This document shows, piece after piece, positions 56,036-64,000 of a stretch of 64,000 nucleotides of DNA (the first letter of the stretch is position 1; each line of letters begins with the position of its first letter). This DNA comes from Amborella trichopoda (Eukaryota > Streptophyta > Magnoliopsida > Amborellales > Amborellaceae): positions 1,143,787 through 1,207,786 of the forward strand of contig NW_006495648.1 in assembly GCF_000471905.2 (NCBI RefSeq), given 5' to 3'. A program made the position numbers and the translations under genes. The notes beneath the pieces are model-generated. The model made no database searches. It was not told the DNA's origin and was given only the letters and a program-made list of their open reading frames with translations.

Positions 56036-57517
56036 ACCTACGCTTGTTTGGGTGGCTGAATGGAGACATATTGAATTAAAAACCGAGGTCGACACGGATG
56101 ACGAGCGAAATATCTTCCCTAAGTGCCCTCCTTATCCTTTCGGAGAACTTCTATCAGCTAAAGAAGTAATTAAGACTGAAAAAGAAATGGCACGGAGTCG
56201 AGAAGCTATGGTTCGAAACCAAGAACTAGAATTTTTTGTCCCAATATGTGCGAAAATTGAGCAGGTAGAAGATTGGAGGGAACCCATCACTAGTTTCCTA
56301 AAACATTGCAGGCTCCAGGAAGATCACGTCGAACGCAACATCGTATGTCGAATGTCTACCAAGTATACCCTTCTTGAAGGAGATGATCTCTTCAGATAGT
56401 CATTCGACGATATTCTTCTTAGATGTGTGGACATGCAAGAGGCAAATAAGGTATTAGAAGAAGTACACTCAGGAATCTAGAAGTACACTCAGGAATCTGT
56501 GGACTACACCAGTCTGGTCCCAAGCTCTACGCATGGATACGCAGGTTGGGATACTACTGGCCTTCCATGATTGTTGATTCCCTAAATTATGCAAAAAAGT
56601 GCCAAATGTGCGAGGCCTTGTGCACCAGCCTCCAGAACCCCTACACCCTACAGTGGCATCATGACCCTTCTAATAATGGGAGATGAACATTGTAGGGCCT
56701 ATTGACCCAACTTCAGCAATGCATCATGTTTTCATCCTAGCCGCAACAGATTACTTCTCTAAGTGGATGGAAGCGATCCCACTTAAGCAAGTTCCTGGGA
56801 CAACAGTGGCCAACTTCATTCGACATCACATTATATACCGGTTTGGGGTCCCTGATCGGATTATCTCTAATAATGGTCCCCAATTTCGGAGCCACCATAT
56901 TGATCGCTTGGTTAACCAGTTTGGGTTCGAATGAAGATACTTGACCATGTATCACCCTCAAGCAAACGAATTAGCTGAGGCCTTCAATAAGACTTTGTGC
57001 AACATTTTACGAAAATCGGTATCAAAGAGGAAGAAGAATTTACATGAAAATCTTCATGAAGAATTATCGGCTTACCGTACCACTACGCCAAATGCTACTG
57101 ATTCTACTCCTTATTCCCTGATCTATGGGGCTAATTCAAATTCCTTCACTGCAAGTCACTATACATCAAGGACTAACCAAAGATGAGAGAGTCAAACTTC
57201 TATATCAAGAGTAAGATACACTCGATGAAAAGAGACTAGAGGCTCAACAGAACCTTGAAGGTAACCAAGGGAGAATGAAGAGGGCTTTTGACAAGTCAGT
57301 CAAGGTCCGCTCATTCGCTTGTGGTAATCTAATTCTAACCGTCACAAGGCCTATTATTATGCATGGACGTCGTAAAGGGAAGTTTGAACCCTAGTGGGAA
57401 GGTCCTTTTATAGTAAAAAAGTTCTCACCAAATGGTGCCTACATAGTGGCACACCCTGATGGAGATGAGGCAATGCCCCCTATCAATGGGCGATACCTAA
57501 AGAACTATTATCCGTGA
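56036..57517 (+). pseudogene. Integrase of element C
   Basis: A linker (56036-56330) with WVAEWRHIELKTEVDTDDE is followed by the H2C2-like segment YTLLEGDDLFR with a TAG at 56398-56400 and a 20-bp tandem duplication at 56459-56498. The core reads MNIVGPID at 56683 where B has MDIVGPID, so the first catalytic Asp is Asn (GAC to AAC). TDYFSKW, SNNGPQF (second position also Asn where B has ISDKGPQF) and ELAEAFNKTL (Glu kept) follow. A TGA is at 56933-56935. The GPY/F end KFEP-WEGPFIVKKFSPNGAY (about 57378-57440) contains a TAG, and the frame stops at 57515-57517. Confidence 0.87.
56459..56498 (+). repeat. 20-bp perfect tandem duplication in the integrase zinc region
   Basis: agaagtacactcaggaatct is repeated at 56459-56478 and 56479-56498; element B has one copy. 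Confidence 0.95.
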
Positions 57518-57951
57518 TGCGTATGAAGGAGACTCAATGCAAAGTATGCAAGACAGTCCAAACAAATTCTAACTCTTTTTATAGCAGTAGAAAAGAGTTA
57601 CAAATTACAAACCAAGAGGCCCATTATTAGGGGAGTAACAATTCAATTATATCTAAGGAAAAGAAAACATTTGACACCAAAGGTGTTGCTCTTGCATCTG
57701 AGGATAAGATGACAGCTACAAACCAAAATCTGTAATGTTGCTCTGGCATTTGAGGATAAGAGGATAGTTACAGGCCAAAAAGAGATGCTCTCCTCATGAA
57801 GAAGAAGCAAACCTACGAAAGAAAGGCCTTCCCCATGAAGAAGAAGCCAAACCGCTTGGAGAAGTTAACTGTTTCCAAATCAACTTCATCTGCTTGGTGC
57901 TCGCAAAGAGGACAGTTAGCAAAGAGGACGGTTACAGGCTGAAAGAAAGAA
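57518..57951 (+). repeat. Imperfect repeats after the integrase of element C
   Basis: Paired segments with gttgctct(t/g)gcat(c/t)tgaggataag at about 57680-57720 and 57735-57770, and paired tgaagaagaagc motifs (57798, 57838). Homologous to 33708-34069 in B. No coding was recognised. Confidence 0.65.
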
Positions 57952-58120
57952 GCCAACCATTTTCGAGTCAGCTTCAAATCATCTGACGAGTATATCAAAC
58001 ATACAAAACAGACTTCTTTGGTAAGGAACTGGCCTATGATGAAGAGCATACCCTGTTCACTGTGGATGCCGTTCACAGACCAACATGGACTTCACTATTG
58101 TGCTAGAGGACTTGGCTTCC
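57952..58120 (+). pseudogene. Captured ARGONAUTE N-domain-like fragment in element C
   Basis: The DNA is homologous to 33683-33510 in B, and the AGO-like blocks can be read in shifting frames: ANHFRVSF (57952-57975), then KELAYDEEHTLFTVDA in the next frame (about 58023-58070), then FTIVLEDLAS (about 58090-58118). TLFTVDA in C is closer to the plant AGO pattern LFTVG than TLFIVDA in B. Two 1-nt shifts have broken it since capture. The sense orientation and position after integrase are the same as in B. Confidence 0.55.
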
Positions 58121-58239
58121 ATCCGGCATCATAAGCCAGGTCTTATTACTAGTCACCGCCCTTTGCTTGCCCAAGTTAGCACCATGCCTAACTATCCCCA
58201 ATGCAACTCACTACTGCAGGCGGACAATGTTGTGCATAC

Positions 58240-58490
58240 CATGATGCCGACCATGCACCGGTGAGTAATGTCCAAGGCTAGCGCTGATCGTGTCCTCCAA
58301 AGGCTAGTGCCAGCTGTGCTCCCAACTCCTAGCGCCGACTGCCTTTCTTTAGGATCCGTGCCGACCGCGTCAGTGCCGGTTATGCTTCTAACCATGAGCG
58401 CAGATTGTGCTTCTATTAGCATCGGCTCGGTCGTGACTATTCACTTCCCGATACTCCTCATTTTCAAAGCCAAAGTCCCTTCGCCTCCTT
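58240..58490 (+). repeat. Array of GCGCCGACTG motifs in element C (first cluster)
   Basis: Motifs ctagcgctgatcgtg, ctagtgccagctgtg, ctagcgccgactgc, cgtgccgaccgcg and cagtgccggttatg recur about every 28-35 bp. Homologous to 32956-33310 in B. Confidence 0.72.
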
Positions 58491-59254
58491 AAATGGTTGC
58501 ACAATTTTTGAGGTAACCGTACGCCTTCCCTGCGACGGTTCACCTTCAATAATTGTTCATTTCCTTGGACCCTTCGGTTTCCACCGGAACTCCTCCACCA
58601 TTCTCGAAAAAGCTCTGCAACACCGTCAACAACACTGGGAAACCACTTAACACCACCGAAAAACTTCCCAAAACTCGCGGAAATGCCCACTGCAGCACTT
58701 CCCACCTCTTCTACCTTCGAAGACCACGGCCGGAGTTCTCCTGCTTCCCAAAAAACCCCTTGTGCTCAACCAGAAAACTCCTGCAACCACAGCCAAAGCT
58801 CTTCGTCCTCCCAGAAAACTCCCTGGAGAAGTCCCTTTGCTCACTCCCTCCCTACAAATTCTCGTTAGGCTTGCCGAAGCCTTCCCTGCAAACTCTTCTG
58901 CAAACTCTTACTAGAATCTCCTTGCTTGCCGAAGTTCTCACTAGAGGTCTCCTCCTCACTGTTAAGAATCTCACTTAAAATTTCTTAAGTTTTTTACCTT
59001 CGACGAAAAAGTGAAAAGAAATGGGGTTTTACCACTTTATATAGTTGGTCCTTCCTTTTAACGCCCCTCACAAACTCAGAATCCCAATCGCATCCAAGGA
59101 AAGCCAAACTACGGTGGGCCGGGTCAGGTTTTGAACCGAGGCCCTAGAAACTCTCATCGCCGCCTGAAAAATTCCAACAAACGAGCTGGACCCGATCGGG
59201 CTCGGGGTCATGGCTCGAATATTAATCCACACCCAGCACCGGCTACACGGTCAA
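58491..59254 (+). other. Non-coding 3' region of element C
   Basis: Homologous to 32286-32955 in B. A 141-codon frame at 58553-58978 is Ser/Pro/Leu-rich and has no counterpart that I can see in B; I do not call it a gene. Confidence 0.4.
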
Positions 59255-59520
59255 AGGTACCTAGCACCGATTGTGTTTCAACAACCACAACACCGGTTGT
59301 ATGCTTGACTACTCACCGTCGGCTATGTTTGAGCACGTGCCGCCCTCAGCGTCGGTTGTGTCTTTAACAATCTAGCACCGACTGTGTTTTGAACCTTCCA
59401 GGGTCAACTGGCTGGTTGAGAAGAATTGTTGGCCGTCATCAGCAACAGTTGTGTTTTCAAAGACTTAGCATCGGCTGAGTGCTCAAGAAATAATGATTGC
59501 TGCACCTTATGCTGGCTGTA
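59255..59520 (+). repeat. Array of CTAGCACCGACTGTG motifs in element C (second cluster)
   Basis: Units such as ctagcaccgattgtg, acaccggttgtatg, cagcgtcggttgtg and ctagcaccgactgtg are spaced about 25-40 bp. Homologous to 31986-32285 in B. The core is also that of the right hairpin arm in the L4 LTR array. Confidence 0.75.
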
Positions 59521-59919
59521 TTTTAAGCAGCCTGGGCCGAAGTCATGAGTGCCTTGTCATTATTATACCTAGTAAAAAAACAAATTGCACGTTGACTCTG
59601 ACCTATCACCCCCAGCAAAGTGGAACCTAGGTCGATCAAACCCAAGTCATGACTTCTCATCCCTAGTAAGAGACCCATACTCGTTCTACAGCTTAGTATC
59701 CCCAGTGGAGTTAGGGTCATTTTTGCTGCCGCAACCCCCAATGGTTTGCCACACACTTATTTATCCTTACCTTAAGAGTATAGAAGGCCCATATTAATCC
59801 CCTTCTCCTTGATGAAGTCGGCCTTCCTATCTGAACGCCTTGCTGGTCTTACCTATTTTTGTCCCCAGGGAGTCAGGTTACTACCAACAGACCTATCCCT
59901 CATCGAGTCTCACATACAT
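59521..59919 (+). other. Non-coding 3' region of element C
   Basis: Contains short ccccagtgg / ccccagcaa repeats, homologous to 31561-31985 in B. No gene was seen. Confidence 0.4.
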
Positions 59920-60505
59920 GGCCCTGGTCCGTGCTGCATGACTCTAAACTGCACAGCCCTGATCCGTGCTACATGACCTTAAAAACTTCATAACCCATGG
60001 TCTATGTTGCATGACCTTAAATTGTACAGCCCCGGTCTAGTTGCACGACCCTAAAATTGTATGGTCCAAACTATATGACCATAAACTAGAGCCTCGGTCT
60101 AGTTGCACAACTCTAAACTGCATGGTCCAAACTATACGACCATAAACTGTAGCGGAGGTCTAGTTGCATGGCCTTAAACTGTACAGTCTAATCTATACGA
60201 TTTTAAAGCATAATACACATCCTGACCACATGACATTAAAAGGCTTCGCATCACGGTTCAAACTATACAACCATAAACTGTAGCGACAGTCTAGTTGCGC
60301 AACCCTAAGCTGCAAGGTCTAAGCTATGTAACCTTAAACTATAGCAAAGGTCTAGTTGCACAACCTTAAATTGCATGGTCCTAGTTGTATGACTTTAAAC
60401 TGCATAACCACGATCCAGCTATATGACTTTAAACCGTAGTGCACGTCCTGACCACATGACGTTAAACTGCTTTGCACAGGTCTCGAAGGCATGACCTTAA
60501 ACTCG
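59920..60505 (+). repeat. TTAAACTG/CTAGTTGCA array in element C
   Basis: Alternating half-units of type ggtctagttgca(c/t)ga-cttaaactg and catggtccaaactata-gaccataaactg form a longer unit of about 60 bp, repeated about six to eight times. Homologous to 31190-31560 in B. Confidence 0.8.
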
Positions 60506-61910
60506 TCCCCACATACACGCACACATCTTTTATGTGCAATTCTCAAGTGTGTCTTCTTTAACTGACTTGTTCATGTGTGTACACCATCTTTACTGTCTCC
60601 CTAGTGAGTCCAGTCCTTTCATCATCCTACATCATTCCTTAGTATCCTCCGTGCTCACAAAAGGGCAAACTATCCCGCCACCTAACCTCGTCGTACCACT
60701 TTCCACATTCCATTCATATGTCATCCATCTCTCATAGATAGCCTCGTGCCATCTCCCCAAAGTGAGCCAAAAAACCACGATCATACTCACTCCATGGCCT
60801 CCATAGGCTGTCATTCATTACCATTATGGTCTAGTTGTATGACCTTAAACTATAGTGCACATCCTGGCCGCATGACGTTAAACTGCTTTCTACAGGTCCC
60901 GGTGGCATGACCCTAAACACGCCTTCACATAAAATAAAAAAAAGAATAACGAGCATGGTGTATACCTGAGAAAGGGAACACCATGAGTAAAAATGACGGA
61001 TGGGCATGGTAACGAAACCATGAGTAAGAGACTTTCGTGAAGGAAAATTGGGAACGATGAAAACCTGAAAGGGCATCATGAGTAAAAATGGAAGAATAAG
61101 GGTGGACATAGCCGAAAGGTCATGGGTAAAAGAGCCAAAAAATAATAAGAAGTTGGTGAAAACCGTCTCTACGGCACTGCTTCCCAAAGCTAAGTGAAAA
61201 TCTGTGAAGGATGCTTGGACCAATAAATTGGTTGATGCAGCGCTCGCCTCAACAGGCAGCTTCAACCCTCATTCAAAAAGGAAAATCACGATGTCATGAT
61301 ACCAGGATCCAAAAATATGAGCTTTAACGAAAAGATTACGACAGCTTGAGTCCAGTCGTAAAAAGGACTAGAAAGACAGAATACTTGTTAAGAATGTAAG
61401 ACAAATCTCATGAAGAAGAGCATCATTCTCACGAGGCCATAAACACACCCTAAATATGCTAAAGGGCACTACGAAGGAAAGAAACTAACGAAGCCAAGGT
61501 GAACCTGCTAGACACTTCAGCCTGCCTTGCTGACAGGCTCAGACCTTACCGGCTAACGAAACTACCCCCGACTGGACCCGACAGACAGGGCCTATAGTGG
61601 TATCCTGATTGTCAAAAGCAAACTTGGTGTAGCTGCAAACAAAGTTATCCAAAGGCTCTTCAACAAAACAAACAAACAAGAAACTCACTCCGACAAACCA
61701 AAGACACCCCAAGAAGGCTAAGTTAGCCATGACTTTGGACCTGCTATGTAACGAACTGCAAAGCAGTGGGTAAGGGTGGTTATACCCAGAGCTAGTTATC
61801 TTGAGAAACTGAGGAACCCTACCTGCCAAGGAACAACTGGTGCAAGACGCAGATGAACGTCGACAAAAGGCTCTTTTATTGTCTATCCACGACAAAGAAA
61901 CCTAGACCAA
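60506..61910 (+). other. 3' region of element C with broken unknown frames
   Basis: Homologous to 29940-31180 in B. The DNA at 61140-61420 corresponds to the B frame with KEVGEN and VDAALA, but stops interrupt it. No intact ORF and no known domain. Confidence 0.4.
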
Positions 61911-62231
61911 ATGGGAACAATGCCCTTTGACATGGTACTCAATTTCCAGACTGGCCTGATTCTAACTAACGAGGTCCGTACAAAATCCTCAGCTTCAAAA
62001 TAACAAATAGTCCACATGAGGGTGAGGACTTCTATAAGATCCCTAAAAAAAGTCTCTTCTCCACCTAAAGTCTCCAGGGATGGACCCACGAACAATGCAT
62101 CCCTACGTCTACGCATCCCAATTGCACCATTGCGTGAGTCTCCTCGGCGTTCACATGGTCCTGTGGCTAGGAAGAAAAAAGTAAAAGCCAAAGGAAATTT
62201 TTTGAATGTTGTCCTTCTCGCTTCTCTCTAA
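61911..62231 (+). pseudogene. 3'-terminal basic frame of element C, unknown
   Basis: Homologue of the 97-codon frame in B: MPFDMVLNFQTGLILTNEVR, a TAA near 61998, then MRVRTSIRSLKKVSSPPKVS and ESPRRSHGPVARKKKVKAKG up to the PPT. The function is unknown. The opposite strand is also open (62191-61883), as in B. Confidence 0.35.
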
Positions 62232-62239
62232 GAACAACA

Positions 62240-62257
62240 TTCGGGGGGGGGGGCAAG
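62240..62257 (+). promoter_or_regulatory. Polypurine tract of element C
   Basis: An 11-G run at 62243-62253 followed by caagt lies immediately before the LTR start tggttgaatgc. The position matches a plus-strand priming PPT. In B the same place reads cggtgcgaaaagc, so its PPT is eroded. Confidence 0.6.
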
Positions 62258-62258
62258 T

Positions 62259-64000
62259 TGGTTGAATGCATTTTTTAGCACCTTGGTCCCTGTTTCGGAA
62301 TGAAGAGGAAGCAGGTCAATAAAGCCTACAAAACAGTGGAAATCCTGCTAGTCTCAAAATTACCCTAGAATTGGTCAAGATCTTCATTAGCACTCCAAAA
62401 GTTTACCTGCCAAGTTTAATCACGATCAGACATGTCTAAGGCAGTGAACACAAAGAAACAATTTTGAAAAAATTGGCCTCTAGCACCTTGAAATACACTC
62501 TATAACTGGAATTATATTTTTAGTGTGTCAAATAGCTGTGGGACCACTGTCATTAGATCCGACACGGTCGAAAACCCCTATGAGTCAAGTTTCGGCTTAA
62601 TCGGATGCTCCATGACAAAGTTATGAGAAAAACATTGAAACAGGAGGGGTCGCATGTGGTCTCACTGCACCGAAACACCATTAAAAGTGGCTATTTTTAT
62701 AGTCACGGGTAGTGACTTTCAAGGCCCATATTTCACTCATTCCAAGTTGGATGGCGTTCAAAATTAGTGAGCGTGTTCGTCTCGCCAAGACAAGCGATTC
62801 GATAGGTGGTACGCCCCGTGATGATGCCTGAGTAGGGAGAAAAACTAGAGAGAAGTGGCTGATCCGTAAAGGAAGTTGTAGAAAATTCAGTAGCAGCACG
62901 CCCCACTCTGGTGGCCAAATCATGACGCTCACATACCCGATCGATACGAAACCAATTGCATTATGTGCGTAAGGTCTGAGGCTATCTCTAGTCCGAAGTT
63001 TGCATATGATGAATGGTTGGATTTCACACACTGAGGCATTGAAGCTGCTGTAAATTCTGGCCACCGGATTTCAAATTGAACTACTCTTATTGCAACGTGA
63101 TTGTGACGGTATGCTCAGTTTGATTCAGCGAAGAAATCATGAAGAAACATCAAAGAATGAGCACACAATCGATCCAAAGTTTTCAAGATTCAAGCAAATT
63201 TCAAGTCTCATGATCGTGGCTCAAAAACATGATCTATGGCTCGAAGTTGGTATCAAATCGATCGTCATGCTAAGTTCTATAAGAAAATAATCATCTTTCA
63301 ATCAAACGGATATCAGAACAATCCCGGATCCATCATGAAAGATCATGCAAGTTCTCGGGTAGAGCAGGGACTGTTCCAGAATTTCACACATTATTAGGCA
63401 ATGGCAAAACAGTCCTTTTGTACCAATTTTTAGAATTTATTTTAATTCAATGAAATTTTAATTATCTTCAATTTTAGGTAGTTTTTGGGCATCCACCCAT
63501 GTTTGGGCCCAATTCTATATAAGCATGTAAAGCCAAATTGTAAAAAAGAAGGTAACACCCTTGGGTTCATTCTTCAATCAATCAATAAAGACTTCATTTT
63601 TGCTTAAGCTCGTGGGTGCATCTTGGACAGAGAGAGAGAGAGGACAGAGAAGAAAGGGCTGGTACCTTTCGATAAGGTAATTTTCTCTCTCCTCCCCTCT
63701 TTTTTTACTCCCCTCTTTCTCTCTCCTCCCCTCTTTTTTACTCCCCTCTTTCTCTCTCCTCCCCTCTTCTCTCATCTCTATCTCTTTCTTCCTTTCTCTT
63801 CCACTCATCTCTTTCTTTCTCTCTTCACTCATCTCTATCTCTTTCTTTCTTTCTCTTCTTCTCGTCTCTATCTCTTTCTTTCTCTCTCTTCTCTCATCAT
63901 ATCTCTTTCTTTCTCTCTCTTCTTCTCATCTCTATCTCTTTATTTCTCTCTCTTCTTCTAATCTTTATCTCTTTCTCTCTCATCCTCTTGTCTTTATCTT
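62259..64000 (+). mobile_element. LTR L5, 3' LTR of element C, incomplete at window end
   Basis: Collinear with L4 from tggttgaatgcattttttag. It contains the TATA box (63516-63522), AATAAA (63584-63589), donor-like ataag|gtaatttt at 63677 and the start of the CT-rich tract (63680-64000). The hairpin array would lie beyond the window. Confidence 0.88.
63516..63522 (+). promoter_or_regulatory. TATA box of L5
   Basis: tatataa in attctatataagcatg, as in L4. Confidence 0.7.

Larger units (their letters stand above)
46486..64000 (+). mobile_element. Element C: Tat/Ogre-like LTR retrotransposon, runs off the window
   Basis: LTR L4 (46486-49756), PBS, gag from 49860, RT, RNase H, archaeal-type RNase H, integrase to 57517, 3' region to 62258, LTR L5 from 62259. 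The internal part is about 12.5 kb, so the element should end near 65.5 kb. Bases before the insertion are aaaag (46481-46485); the matching 3' duplication is outside the window. A sample of L4 against L5 differs at roughly 12 percent by eye. Confidence 0.85.

Noticed and set aside
58553-58978. 141-codon Ser/Pro/Leu-rich frame in the 3' region of C
   Set aside because: No matching frame found in B at the homologous place; composition bias explains it.

Overview
The window looks like gene-poor, retrotransposon-dense nuclear DNA of a flowering plant. The evidence is plant-type Ty3/gypsy elements (a chromovirus-like integrase and several large Tat/Ogre-like elements with two RNase H domains), a decayed Mutator-like (MULE) transposase, long AT-rich stretches and many minisatellites. 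I found no intact host gene, tRNA, rRNA or CRISPR array. The species cannot be named from the sequence.

Layout. 1-1012 is the 3' end of a gypsy integrase gene, cut by the window edge and followed by a 20-N gap. 1064-4190 is non-coding, probably LTR-related, and holds a (CT)40 tract and three unrelated minisatellites (13, 32 and 30 bp units). 4211-5918 is a MULE transposase pseudogene on the minus strand. 5920-15900 is AT-rich, non-coding, LTR-like sequence with palindromes, a duplicated AT-rich block and a five-unit array of covarying hairpins near 13.6 kb. 15867-16499 is an open frame made of a 117-bp dimeric tandem repeat.

From about 17.6 kb to the end, one family of very large Tat/Ogre-like elements dominates. 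Each element has LTRs of about 3.1-3.6 kb and an internal part of about 12 kb. Six LTR copies are visible: L0 17585-21202 (+), L1 23427-26511 (+), L2 27239-29599 (-), L3 41858-45183 (-), L4 46486-49756 (+) and L5 62259-64000 (+, runs off the window). They resolve into nested elements. Element A (+) starts with L1, its gag begins at 26599, stops at 27238 and resumes at 45184. Element B (-, 27239-45183) sits inside A's gag. Element C (+, 46486 to beyond the window) sits further along the same gag. One deletion appears to have removed both the outer 0.9 kb of B's 3' LTR and about 2 kb of A's gag. L0 is fused to a gag/protease fragment of a different Tat subfamily.

In B and C the order is LTR, PBS, gag, RT, RNase H, archaeal-type RNase H, integrase, then about 4.5 kb of 3' sequence, the PPT and the LTR. 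I see no protease between gag and RT in either copy. The 3' sequence contains, in sense orientation in both copies, a stretch resembling the N domain of a plant ARGONAUTE (AGO4/6/9-like), arrays of a GCCGACTGTG-type motif, arrays of a TTAAACTG-type motif, and lysine-rich frames next to the PPT. In the LTR copies that reach far enough, the LTR carries a pyrimidine-rich minisatellite whose GC core forms a hairpin. The core sequence differs between elements while pairing is kept, and the array is bracketed by splice-site-like signals. All coding regions are decayed, with several G-to-A changes at catalytic codons.
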